In this document: piece after piece, positions 23,235 through 32,053 of the stretch
How the letters are laid out: each line of letters begins with the position of its first letter
Numbering within the stretch: position 1 is the stretch's first letter
From: Sphingopyxis alaskensis RB2256
GTDB lineage: Bacteria > Pseudomonadota > Alphaproteobacteria > Sphingomonadales > Sphingomonadaceae
Assembly (NCBI RefSeq): GCF_000013985.1
Contig: NC_008048.1
Coordinates: 1,612,001 to 1,676,000 of the forward strand
Length of the DNA: 64,000 bases
Direction of reading: 5' to 3'
Notes under the pieces: generated by a model
What the model saw: only the letters and a program-made list of their open reading frames with translations
What the model was told of the DNA's origin: nothing
Databases searched by the model: none
Program-made: the position numbers and the translations under genes

Positions 23235-24851
23235 TTACAGACGGGTCAGATCACCGCGCTGAATGAAAGAAATCTTCCCGTTCTTGCCACGCGAATGAAT
23301 GAGGGGCTCCTCGACGACAGCCGCCACCGCGCCCGATCCGATCCGAAAGGCGAATTCCTGCGTCCCATCCCTTGCCAAGCCCCTTAATCCGAACCGGCCG
23401 CGGATAATGCGGCAACGCCTTGACGTTCCGAGATGGATTCCGGCCGCATCCCTGAAGGCGGCATTCCGTCCGTTGCCATATGTGTGGGCGTTTTCGATGA
23501 CGATGTCTTCGGGCGGATATACGGGGTGATGCACAAGAATACCCTCGTGTTCGCAATCGTAACAGGCGACGTTTTCGATGCGGACATCAGATGCCCGCTC
23601 GTCGACCAGAATGCCATCGCGGAATCGCGAAAGGTCGGCATTGCGGATAACCCCACCCCGTATCTGCAGAACGCGGCCACCCGCATTGCGTGCGCCCGCG
23701 CCCTGACCGGTTCCCGTTACCCCGTCAAAAACGACATCGCACTCAACCAGCGGATCGACCATATTTTCATACCCGTCAGTTATCGCCCTGGCGATATTGT
23801 CGGCATAACCGCGCAGTTCAAACACCTGTCCGGTCGCGCTGCCCCCGATTCGGCAATTCTCGAATCGGATGCGCTTGCCCAGCAGGTCGCGGTCCTGTGG
23901 CAGCACGAATTCGGCACCAAGGTCACCGACCTCGTGAGCATAGGCCTGATAGGTCACGCTTTCCGCATAACAGTCCGCCACTGTGATCGAATGGGCGCCC
24001 GATATCCTGACACAGAAACTGCCCCGGTCGACACCGGTCGATGGCGCGGACAAGGCTCCGGCCCGGATCCTCCGGATGATGCCGTGCCGCGAAGGGATGA
24101 CATAAGCCATGCCATCCAGATAGGCACGCTTGTTCATCGTCTGGGCTTGCGCCCGGTCGACTGTCGAGATTGGGCCTATATGTCCCCAGTCGACGTGAAC
24201 GGCCCCATACATCCGGTCCGACGAGGGGATTGTGATATTTTCGATTCGATAATGGCTGCAACCGATGATCTGAATTGCCGGCGCCCCGACGTGCCCCCCG
24301 GCGCCATCCGGCACCCATTTGTCACTCTGGATCAGAAGGTCATATATCGCAAAGCTGTGGGGATCATTGTCGGGATCGGGCCGGGCAACCTCATTGGGAT
24401 CGCCGAGGCGGCATCCTGCCGACACGCCACAGTGCGCAGCGGCCTGCAGCCCGGGCTGTCCCGTCGAGACAACCTTGACCTTTCCCCCGAACAGCTCCGA
24501 ACGGCTTCGCATCCTGAAAACGCTGTGATTGCCGCTATCGAAGCGGCCGACGACTGTCGATCCGCGCAAGTCGAGCCGGACATTCTCTTTCACGATCAGA
24601 TCCGACGAGGTTTTGTAAACCCGCGCCGAATCAAGCCGAACCGTCCCGCCACCCATCCGGGCGGCGAAATCAATAGCCGACTGGATTGCCGACCCGTCGT
24701 CCGAACCCTGACCCGAACGTTCATCCCAATTGCCCGCCGCGCCAAAGCGGCGAACGGCTATTACCGGCTGTTCCGGAGCGGAGGCACCGGCAAGGAAAAT
24801 CCATCCGGCGCCCGCCGCATTTGACAGGAAATGCCTTCTCGGAATGATCAC
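23235..24851 (-). CDS. Exported right-handed beta-helix protein, polysaccharide lyase-like
   Basis: A 538-residue protein with a twin-arginine-type signal (PRRHFLSNAAGAGWIFLAGAS) and the pectate-lyase-3 type N-terminal domain IAVRRFGAAGNWDERSGQGSDDGSAIQSAIDFA. A long right-handed beta-helix follows, rich in short repeats such as VRIENVACYDCEHEGILVHH and IENAHTYGNG. Related folds cleave or modify acidic polysaccharides, often the one made by the adjacent locus. No catalytic triad can be named by eye. It sits at the edge of the polysaccharide region, minus strand, 143 nt beyond the selO start. Substrate is unknown. Confidence 0.72.
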   Translation of the reverse strand: MIIPRRHFLSNAAGAGWIFLAGASAPEQPVIAVRRFGAAGNWDERSGQGSDDGSAIQSAIDFAARMGGGTVRLDSARVYKTSSDLIVKENVRLDLRGSTVVGRFDSGNHSVFRMRSRSELFGGKVKVVSTGQPGLQAAAHCGVSAGCRLGDPNEVARPDPDNDPHSFAIYDLLIQSDKWVPDGAGGHVGAPAIQIIGCSHYRIENITIPSSDRMYGAVHVDWGHIGPISTVDRAQAQTMNKRAYLDGMAYVIPSRHGIIRRIRAGALSAPSTGVDRGSFCVRISGAHSITVADCYAESVTYQAYAHEVGDLGAEFVLPQDRDLLGKRIRFENCRIGGSATGQVFELRGYADNIARAITDGYENMVDPLVECDVVFDGVTGTGQGAGARNAGGRVLQIRGGVIRNADLSRFRDGILVDERASDVRIENVACYDCEHEGILVHHPVYPPEDIVIENAHTYGNGRNAAFRDAAGIHLGTSRRCRIIRGRFGLRGLARDGTQEFAFRIGSGAVAAVVEEPLIHSRGKNGKISFIQRGDLTRL

Positions 24852-24959
24852 GCGCCTGTCCCGTGATGATGGCAGCCAGGGATGAATCCGCGGGTATCCT
24901 ACCAGTGACAGATGACCGCGAAAAGCATGGGTGCCCGGCCCGTAACCACCGGTTGCCGA

Positions 24960-25919
24960 CTAGATTTCCAGCTTGCGACGGAAATAGGCGATCGTGCGGT
25001 CAAGACCTTCATCAAGTTCGACCGTCGGCTCCCACCCCAGTTGCGCCTTCGCCCGGCTGATGTCGGGCTGCCGCTGCAACGGGTCGTCCTGGGGCAGAGG
25101 TTGACGCACGAGCTTCGACGCGCCGCCGACCTTGGACAATATCTTCTCCGCAAGTTCGAGAATCGTGAACTCGGCAGGATTACCGATATTTATAGGTCCG
25201 TGGACGTTCGGCCCGGCGTCCATAAACGCAACGAAAGCCGAGATCAGATCGTCAACGTAACAGAATGACCGGGTCTGTGAGCCGTCGCCGTAAATCGTGA
25301 TGTCTTCGCCGTGCAGCGCCTGAACGATGAAATTGGAAACGACGCGGCCGTCGGCCGCGTGCATCCGGGGTCCATAGGTATTGAAGATGCGGGCAATCTT
25401 TATGTCCAGCTGGTGCTGCCGATGATAATCGAAGAACAGCGTTTCCGCGCAACGCTTGCCTTCATCATAGCAACTGCGAATACCAATGGGATTGACATTT
25501 CCCCAATAGCTTTCCTGCTGCGGGTGCATCGTCGGGTCACCATAGACTTCGCTCGTCGATGCCTGAAAGATCGGCACCTTCAGCCGCTTGGCAAGGCCCA
25601 GCATGTTGATCGCGCCGTGGACGCTCGTTTTGGTCGTTTGCACGGGATCGTGCTGATAGTGAATTGGCGATGCCGGACATGCGAGATTGAAGATCGCGTC
25701 AACCTCGACAAACAGCGGAAAGCAAACGTCGTGCCGCATGAATTCGAACAGGGGATTTCCCGCCAGATGGTCGAGGTTGCTCTTATCGCCTGTGAACAGA
25801 TTATCGACGCAAAGAACTTCGTCGCCGCGGGCCAGCAAGCGGTCCACAAGGTGCGAGCCCAGAAAACCGGCCCCGCCTGTAACCAGGACGCGCCGACGTC
25901 CAAATTTCGTTTTCTGCAC
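24960..25919 (-). CDS. UDP-glucuronate decarboxylase (UDP-xylose synthase)
   Basis: A 319-residue extended SDR that converts UDP-glucuronate to UDP-xylose. [19 protein letters not shown] binds [60 protein letters not shown] and [10 protein letters not shown] are hallmark UXS segments. The frame opens at 26048, but a GTG at 25919 with GGGAG 7 nt upstream gives the normal N-terminus and is chosen. The gene is divergent from the plus-strand glycan genes, sharing about 205 nt of upstream DNA, and depends on the Ugd product. Confidence 0.9.
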   Translation of the reverse strand: MQKTKFGRRRVLVTGGAGFLGSHLVDRLLARGDEVLCVDNLFTGDKSNLDHLAGNPLFEFMRHDVCFPLFVEVDAIFNLACPASPIHYQHDPVQTTKTSVHGAINMLGLAKRLKVPIFQASTSEVYGDPTMHPQQESYWGNVNPIGIRSCYDEGKRCAETLFFDYHRQHQLDIKIARIFNTYGPRMHAADGRVVSNFIVQALHGEDITIYGDGSQTRSFCYVDDLISAFVAFMDAGPNVHGPINIGNPAEFTILELAEKILSKVGGASKLVRQPLPQDDPLQRQPDISRAKAQLGWEPTVELDEGLDRTIAYFRRKLEI

Positions 25920-26124
25920 AGCAAGCTCCCGAAGAGAAAGGCGGCTCTCTATGGCATGGCCCGAAAGCTGTCCAGCGGGAGGATGGTAACTGGCTGCTAC
26001 GGCACGACGATTCGTCAACGCCGCATGGACAGGCCATTCAAACTGCACTACGGATCACCGCCCGACCGGCAGTGTCCCGGTGAATGACCCTTTGACGAAG
26101 CGCCGATATCCTGCTGGAGCGACC

Positions 26125-27534
26125 GTGAGTTACGCCGACAAACGCCGCAGAATCGGCCTTATCGTCGACCATCCGACGCGCGACCTGCCTGGCATGGTCC
26201 TGCTCGGCTTTCATTTGGCGCGCCACGACATCGAAACCGCACTGATCCCGATGTATCAGCAGGGCATCGACGTGCCCCTCCTCGATCTAGATGCGCTCGT
26301 CATGAACTTCGCGCGCCCCGTGAACCTGCCTCTTGCGCGGCAATATCACGCGCTGGGAACCAAGCTGTTCGTGCTGGATACCGAAGGCGGCGTACTATCA
26401 AGCGAAGGCAGGGCATCTCCCGAAGCAATCGCCGACTACACCGCAACGAGCGGCTTCTCGGATCTGTTGTCAGGCTATTTCTTCTGGGGCGACCGGCTCC
26501 GCAGCGCCTTCGACAAGGCTGCCGTTCTGCCGACGGATCGGCTATTCCTGACCGGCTGCCCTCGCTTCGATTTTTACACTGGCATTCTGCGCGAATGCAA
26601 CCCGCCGAAGCGACGCGGCCACATATTGGTCAACACCAACTTTCCGATGGCGAATCCGCGTTTCATCGATGGGCGCAACGACGACCGCGCAGCGCTCCAG
26701 GAGCTTGGTTTCGACGCAAGCTATGTCGACGCACTCCTGTCGGAGAACCGCCGGATCATGGCGGCGATGATCGCGCTGGTTGACGATCTGGCCCGCGATC
26801 TGCCGGGCAACCAGATCGTTCTGCGCCCGCATCCTTTTGAACGGTTCGAAACCTATGAGTCGCATTTTTCGGGCCGCAGCAATGTTTTGGTCGACGGGGA
26901 GGGCCCGGTGCTGGATGCGCTGAACGGCGCCCGTGCCCTTGTCCACCTCAATTGTGGCACCGCGGTTGAGGCGTTGATGTCAGATGTCGCGCCGCTGACG
27001 CCAGACTGGATCAACAGCGACTTCATGCGCCGACACGTCGAACTTCCCTCCCGTGCCAGCCATTCGGTGGGCTCCTATGCAGAAATGCTGGACCTTCTGC
27101 GATCCGACGTGCCGGGGCGCGACATCGATCTCCCCGGATTGTATCGCCGCGTTGCCCAGCCTTATTTTCACCTTAACGACGGCATGGCCGCGCAGCGCGT
27201 CGCCGCGATCCTGGCCCGGAAGGTCAACCGGGCGGTCGGCAACCACAGAAGCATGCGAATCGCGTTGAACGGTTCGCACCTGCGCCCCAGCCTGCATCAG
27301 AAAATCCAGGCGCTTGTTGGCAATCTGGCGGGGACGGCAGTGGTGCGCGATCTGCGGGCACGGTCAAAGGCATCCCGAAAGGCGAAGATTTTTCGCGCGC
27401 GCGATGTTCAGCCGCTGCTCGACCGTCTAGGTGATCTGCTCGGTCATTCCGGGTCGCAGGCGGCAAGCGCCACCCATCCCTTCACCGGGCTTCCGCTGGC
27501 CAGCGTCATCATGACACCGAGGGCAGCGTGCTGA
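26125..27534 (+). CDS. Surface carbohydrate biosynthesis protein, GT-B-like
   Basis: A 469-residue cytoplasmic protein resembling the surface carbohydrate biosynthesis family, which has a GT-B-like fold. Features are IGLIVDHPTRDLPGMVLLGFHL at the start, the acidic VLDTEGGV, FFWGDRL, LTGCPRFDFY, VLRPHPFERFETYE and ALVHLNCGTAVEALM. The last is the sugar-nucleotide-binding type of motif seen in capsule transferases. GTG at 26080 is possible, but GTG at 26125 has GGAG 5 nt upstream and is preferred. It is the first of four plus-strand genes. The last 100 residues are basic and less conserved. Donor and acceptor are unknown; such proteins often act in loci with nonulosonic acids. Confidence 0.7.
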   Translation: MSYADKRRRIGLIVDHPTRDLPGMVLLGFHLARHDIETALIPMYQQGIDVPLLDLDALVMNFARPVNLPLARQYHALGTKLFVLDTEGGVLSSEGRASPEAIADYTATSGFSDLLSGYFFWGDRLRSAFDKAAVLPTDRLFLTGCPRFDFYTGILRECNPPKRRGHILVNTNFPMANPRFIDGRNDDRAALQELGFDASYVDALLSENRRIMAAMIALVDDLARDLPGNQIVLRPHPFERFETYESHFSGRSNVLVDGEGPVLDALNGARALVHLNCGTAVEALMSDVAPLTPDWINSDFMRRHVELPSRASHSVGSYAEMLDLLRSDVPGRDIDLPGLYRRVAQPYFHLNDGMAAQRVAAILARKVNRAVGNHRSMRIALNGSHLRPSLHQKIQALVGNLAGTAVVRDLRARSKASRKAKIFRARDVQPLLDRLGDLLGHSGSQAASATHPFTGLPLASVIMTPRAAC

Positions 27535-28922
27535 CTTCCATTTCCTTTGTTTTTACAGCGCTGTTCCTCTTCCTGCTGTGGAAAAAACAGCGGCCGATCT
27601 TCTTTGCCGGATTCTTCATCCTGTTCGGCCTGATTTATCGCATCGTCGATGCCGTCTATCTCGATCTTGCCGGGCCGGTCTATGCTATCGAACTGGAACG
27701 CTATATCGGCGGCAACGGAGCCGCACCCGCGTTCATATTGTCCTGCTTTGCTTTCTTCCTGCCGCTGGCCGTGCTGCTCCGTCGGGACAGGTTGACAAGG
27801 GGGATTCCGGGACTGCAGCCTGAGACACCCTATCACGCCCTGCTTCGCAAGGGCGCGTTCGCCGGGCTCTGCGCGCTGATTCTGTTTCTTTATGTCGACA
27901 TGGTGCGGATCGGGACGATCCCGCTGTTTTCAGGTATGGACCGCCTCGAATATTCGCGGGTTGCCGGCTATCTGCACGGCCCTGCGTATGAGATGAACTT
28001 CCTCATCAGTTCGACCATTGGCGTGTTTGCCTTTCTGCCGCGCCTGTTCGGCAAGCAATATTCCCTGAGCTTCATCGGCTTGATGGCAGCGCTGCTATGC
28101 TATTGGGCGCTGACCGGGAACCGCTTTTCGCCTTTCTTCGTCACGTTGAGCTTTTTCTTCATTCCCTATGCCGCGATCGTCGCGCTGGAAAGCGCCGGCG
28201 CGATCCGCCGGGAATCGATGAGGAACGTATGGAGTGTCCTTGTATCATCGCGCGTCCTGCTGCTGCTGGGCGGGCTGGCGGCGAGCGTGGCGATCGTCGG
28301 CCTGATATTCAACAGCTATTATGATGTGCGCAATTATGCCGACCCCTTCTTCCATATAAAGCAGCGTGTGCTTGTCCAACCCATCCAGATATGGGCGTCA
28401 GCGTGGGATAGCATCCGTTTCGGCCTGGCCGAACGGATTAACTGGCTGGCAATCGATCAGGTGCTGATCAATCCTGCGCGCCCCGAAGGCAATACAACCA
28501 TATACTATCTTATGGAACGCGAGCTGGGCTTTTTCCGCGCGGAAGAACTGATCGAGGCGGGACAGCAATATGCTGGGGGTTATCCGGAGATATTCTTTCT
28601 GCTGTTCGGCGTCCTGCCGGCTATCCCGCTGATGATCCTGTTTGGCACGGCGACCGTCTTCGTCCTGTATTGCGCGGTCAGGTCTTTCGCCCGGGGCCGC
28701 CCCCTCACCTGCATCATGGCGCTCTATGTCTTTTACGGGTTCAGCCTTTGCTACATCGGCGGCATGCTGAACTTCATCATTGCGCCCACCTTTCTGGTCA
28801 AGCTGGCCTTGCTATGGGTCGTCTGGATCGCCGAAAAATATTTCATCGCGCGCGGCGCATCGTCGGTCCGCGCCTTTCCGGCGACCGGGAGAGCGCGTCC
28901 CGGTCGCCCTTCGCCTTATTGA
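27528..28922 (+). CDS. wzy: O-antigen/oligosaccharide repeat-unit polymerase (Wzy-like)
   Basis: A 464-residue integral membrane protein with ten or more hydrophobic segments. A large periplasmic loop at residues about 285-370 contains NTTIYYLMERELGFFRAEELIEAGQQYAGGYPEIFF. This matches the topology of Wzy-type polymerases and the O-antigen polymerase family, which share little sequence. The GTG start overlaps the upstream gene by 7 nt. The gene has Arg residues such as GMDRLEYSRV and GNRFSPFF in the predicted loops, as expected for a catch-and-release polymerase. In Wzx/Wzy assembly it joins undecaprenyl-linked repeats in the periplasm. Confidence 0.78.
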   Translation: MLTSISFVFTALFLFLLWKKQRPIFFAGFFILFGLIYRIVDAVYLDLAGPVYAIELERYIGGNGAAPAFILSCFAFFLPLAVLLRRDRLTRGIPGLQPETPYHALLRKGAFAGLCALILFLYVDMVRIGTIPLFSGMDRLEYSRVAGYLHGPAYEMNFLISSTIGVFAFLPRLFGKQYSLSFIGLMAALLCYWALTGNRFSPFFVTLSFFFIPYAAIVALESAGAIRRESMRNVWSVLVSSRVLLLLGGLAASVAIVGLIFNSYYDVRNYADPFFHIKQRVLVQPIQIWASAWDSIRFGLAERINWLAIDQVLINPARPEGNTTIYYLMERELGFFRAEELIEAGQQYAGGYPEIFFLLFGVLPAIPLMILFGTATVFVLYCAVRSFARGRPLTCIMALYVFYGFSLCYIGGMLNFIIAPTFLVKLALLWVVWIAEKYFIARGASSVRAFPATGRARPGRPSPY

Positions 28923-28934
28923 GTTTACGATCCC

Positions 28935-30302
28935 ATGACAATTGTTCCGATCATCACGACCCTTGCAGAATATCAGACACGATTCTGGGCGCTCGTCGGG
29001 GAGGATTTGCGCGCGCGCGGCTTTGCGCCACATTTCGTGTCGTTCGACGACCGCTCGTGCGACATGCTGAACAGCCGGGGTTTCGCAGTCACCGCCGCCA
29101 ATGATGTCGCGCGGCCGCCGGCGAGTGAGCTCGAAGCGGTGCTTGACCGTGCGGGCGTGACGAACCTCGCCTACTGGACGTCGCACGAACGCTTCGCGTT
29201 CGTGCGGTCGGATGATGAGGCGATGAGGGCGAAACTCGCGCGCAGCATCGTCGCGGCACAATCGGCCATTGCCGACGCGCAGCGAAACGGCCAGCCGGTC
29301 ATGGTCCAGGAGGTCGGCGGCTTCCTGTCGGTCATCGGATCGTGGTTTGCGGCGCGTAGCGCCGGAATCCGCCACTTTTTCATCGAACCCAGCTTTTTTC
29401 GCGGTCGGCTGCTGTTCCGAGAAGGCGATTTTGCCGCCCCCGTGATACCGGCGGACGCACGCGCCGATCATGGGGCTGACTTTTCGGCATATCTGCAAAA
29501 AACGCTGGCCGACGGGCAGATCGTCATCCCGAAAAAGGATGCCCACCATTATAATGCAGCGTGGAAAAAGGTGCTCAATCTCAGGAATGCGCGGCGCTTT
29601 GCCGAAAAGGCCTATGACAAGTATATTCTCGGCAAGCGGCAGGAGTTCGGCTTCATCGGGCAGCACGCCGCAACGCATGTGAAGGCGCTCGTGAACTCGC
29701 GTAAGCTTGCAGGCCATTATACGCCGCTCGATGATATCGATGATTTCCTGTATTTTCCGCTGCATGTGCCGGGCGATATTGCGCTGACGCTCCGGTCGCC
29801 CGAATATCTGGATCAGCTGGCGCTCGTCGACTATATCTGCCGTCACCTTCCCGACGGAGTGCGGCTGGCGATCAAGGAGCATCCCGCGATGGTCGGCATG
29901 ATGCAGCCGGACCGGCTCAAGGCCATGCTCCGGCGCTACCCGCGCCTGGCGCTGATCGACCCCGGCACCAACAATTATGCGGTCATGCGGCGGGCGAAGG
30001 GGGTTGTGACGATCAATAGCAAGACGGGCGCGGAAGCGGGCCTCATCGGTTTGCCCGTCATCGTGCTCGGCGATGCATTCTATCGCGAGGCCCCTTTCGC
30101 CCACGCCCTCGACAATCTGGTCGACCTGCCCGCGGCGATGCAAAAGCTGGTTGATGGCGAAGCCAGCTGTTCTGCCGGCCCGGCCCGGCTCGACTGGTTC
30201 GCGGGTGCCTGGGAACTCAGCCGACCTGGCGAGCTTTATGTGACGGGCGCCGATGAGGTGCGGACCTTCACCGACACGCTGACGTCATATCTGCGCGCCT
30301 GA
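28935..30302 (+). CDS. Capsule polysaccharide biosynthesis protein, KpsC/KpsS-like transferase
   Basis: A 455-residue protein resembling the capsule_synth family (KpsS/KpsC-type transferases). Supporting segments are the N-terminal IITTLAEYQTRFWALV, FLYFPLHVPGDIALTLRSPEYLDQLALV, LAIKEHPAMVGMM and VVTINSKTGAEAGLIGLPVIVLGDAFY. The last corresponds to the donor-binding motif of that family. Characterised members transfer beta-Kdo, an eight-carbon ulosonic acid, from CMP-Kdo. Here a CMP-nonulosonic acid donor is a reasonable guess given the two CMP-sugar synthetases in the facing operon. It begins 12 nt after the polymerase gene. Confidence 0.72.
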   Translation: MTIVPIITTLAEYQTRFWALVGEDLRARGFAPHFVSFDDRSCDMLNSRGFAVTAANDVARPPASELEAVLDRAGVTNLAYWTSHERFAFVRSDDEAMRAKLARSIVAAQSAIADAQRNGQPVMVQEVGGFLSVIGSWFAARSAGIRHFFIEPSFFRGRLLFREGDFAAPVIPADARADHGADFSAYLQKTLADGQIVIPKKDAHHYNAAWKKVLNLRNARRFAEKAYDKYILGKRQEFGFIGQHAATHVKALVNSRKLAGHYTPLDDIDDFLYFPLHVPGDIALTLRSPEYLDQLALVDYICRHLPDGVRLAIKEHPAMVGMMQPDRLKAMLRRYPRLALIDPGTNNYAVMRRAKGVVTINSKTGAEAGLIGLPVIVLGDAFYREAPFAHALDNLVDLPAAMQKLVDGEASCSAGPARLDWFAGAWELSRPGELYVTGADEVRTFTDTLTSYLRA

Positions 30303-30346
30303 AAAGGCGCGATCCCATTGATTTCTTCCGGCTGACACAAGGCATC

Positions 30347-31105
30347 ATGTCCGACAATCTCGTTTCAATCATCACCCCCGCCTATAAGGCCGCCGACATC
30401 ATTGCGGAGACGATTTGTTCGGTCCAGTCGCAAACCCATCGTGAGTGGGAAATGCTGATTGCCGAGGATTGCGGTCCTGACGAAACGCGCGCGATCGTTC
30501 GCGAGTTCGCCCGCGCCGACCCCAGGGTCAGGCTGCTCCAAATGCCGGTCAATGGCGGGCCGGCAGCCGCGCGCAATCTGGCGCTGTCCACGGCAAAGGG
30601 CCGGTGGCTTGCCTTTCTCGACAGCGACGACCTGTGGCTTCCCGAAAAGCTGGAGCGCCAACTGGCCTTTCATCGCACCCGCGACGACGCCGTGATCAGC
30701 TTTACCGGTTTCCGGCGCATCAACGCCGAGGGAAGCGAGACAGGGCGATACATCGGCGTGCCGCCTGTGATGGATTACAGGGCGCTGCTGGGAAACACGG
30801 CGATCGCCACCTCGACCGTCATCGTCGACCGGCAACAGTCGGGCGAGTTCAGAATGCAGAAGACCTATTATGACGATTTCGCATGCTGGCTGGCGCTGCT
30901 GCGTAAGGGAAAAGTTGCAATCGGGCTGGACGAGGACCTGATGCGCTATCGCGTCATGGCGCAATCGGTCAGCCGGAACAAGGGCAACAGCGCAAGGCAG
31001 GTCTGGCTTGCCTATCGCAATATCGAGAAACTGTCGCCCTTGGCCGCCGCATGGTATTTTGCCCAATATTCGGCACGCGCCTTCCTGAAATATCGCAGAT
31101 TCTGA
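30347..31105 (+). CDS. Family 2 glycosyltransferase
   Basis: A 252-residue GT-A enzyme. LVSIITPAYKAADIIAETICSVQSQTH is the standard N-terminal strand-helix. LIAEDCGPDETRAI follows, then GGPAAARNLAL, and the metal-binding DSDDLW sits at residues about 91-96. The C-terminal part has a DDFACWLALL segment usual in teichoic-acid and capsule GT2 enzymes. It is the last of the plus-strand group and converges with the dioxygenase gene 14 nt away. It is the only clear Leloir-type GT2 in the whole cluster. Sugar specificity cannot be judged. Confidence 0.88.
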   Translation: MSDNLVSIITPAYKAADIIAETICSVQSQTHREWEMLIAEDCGPDETRAIVREFARADPRVRLLQMPVNGGPAAARNLALSTAKGRWLAFLDSDDLWLPEKLERQLAFHRTRDDAVISFTGFRRINAEGSETGRYIGVPPVMDYRALLGNTAIATSTVIVDRQQSGEFRMQKTYYDDFACWLALLRKGKVAIGLDEDLMRYRVMAQSVSRNKGNSARQVWLAYRNIEKLSPLAAAWYFAQYSARAFLKYRRF

Positions 31106-31119
31106 CCAGTTATCCAAGA

Positions 31120-32007
31120 TCAGGGAATCAGAAGTGCTCGTTCGATCACGTCTGCTGCGGGATCTGCTCTGAAAAAGGCCCGGCGCGGTTCCGGAAAAAC
31201 GCGCGGCGGCGCAAAATAGGTTGCCGTATACATCAGCCGCTGGTGCCCTTCCGCTACACGGCTGCCCATGTGCAGACAGCGCGACGTTTCGACCATGAAG
31301 CATGTGAACCGCGGCCCCACAATTTCCCGTTTTGCACTGGCGACGTTGATGCTGGTCGGTAGCTGATCGTCGCGACGATGGCTTTTTAACGAAAAGCCGA
31401 GCCTGTCCGAAATCTGGGCGGGAAGGAACGAGAAGGGGCCATCCTCGACCGTGTTCACGTCGGTCAGATAGACAAACAATTTTATCACCCGAACATCGTC
31501 ATGATCACGATGCCAGAGTTGCGAATAGGCCGGTTCGCCCGCCATCGGCAAAGAATGGGTGACCGTCACATAATCAAGACGGGGGACCATGCCGAACAAG
31601 CGCGTCAAAAGCCGCACGATTTCGCTCTGCAAGGCAAATCGCGCATAGAAATGGCTGGACGGCAACTGGCCATCCTCCATTGCACGCTCCACAAGGTGTG
31701 CCCAAAGACTGCCTTTGCCGCTGACGAAGATCCGCTCCGAAGCGTCATCCGCCGCGATGAGTTGTTCGGTCGCCTCCAACAGTCGGGTACGCAGCTCCGT
31801 TGAAACATAATCATCGAGCAGGACAAAGCCATCGCGTTCGAAGTCAGCCACAATCTTCTCGACATGATCGTCGGCTGGAAATAGTTCCGCGAGCCGTCGG
31901 CGATGAGAAATATCTCCCTGCCCCGCCAGCCGCTTGATCGTCTTTACCCCATGCCTGAGCGGCGACCGGTTGATATGCCACAGCACCCGTTTCGACAGCG
32001 ACGCCAT
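31120..32007 (-). CDS. Phytanoyl-CoA dioxygenase-like Fe(II)/2-oxoglutarate enzyme
   Basis: A 295-residue member of the PhyH family. The iron-binding HxD is seen in LWHRDHDDVRVIKLFVYLTDV and a distal His is offered by RCLHMGSRV. DGPFSFLPA and the 2-oxoglutarate-binding Arg region near GHQRLMYTATYF fit the fold. Such enzymes hydroxylate varied small molecules, and a sugar or glycan substrate is inferred only from position. ATG at 32007 is preceded by GAAGGGA at 7 nt and is preferred to an upstream alternative start (32049). It ends the long minus-strand array, downstream of wzx. Confidence 0.8.
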   Translation of the reverse strand: MASLSKRVLWHINRSPLRHGVKTIKRLAGQGDISHRRRLAELFPADDHVEKIVADFERDGFVLLDDYVSTELRTRLLEATEQLIAADDASERIFVSGKGSLWAHLVERAMEDGQLPSSHFYARFALQSEIVRLLTRLFGMVPRLDYVTVTHSLPMAGEPAYSQLWHRDHDDVRVIKLFVYLTDVNTVEDGPFSFLPAQISDRLGFSLKSHRRDDQLPTSINVASAKREIVGPRFTCFMVETSRCLHMGSRVAEGHQRLMYTATYFAPPRVFPEPRRAFFRADPAADVIERALLIP

Positions 32008-32053
32008 AGTCCATTCCCTTCTCGATAGAATTGCCGGCCTTATACCCATATGC

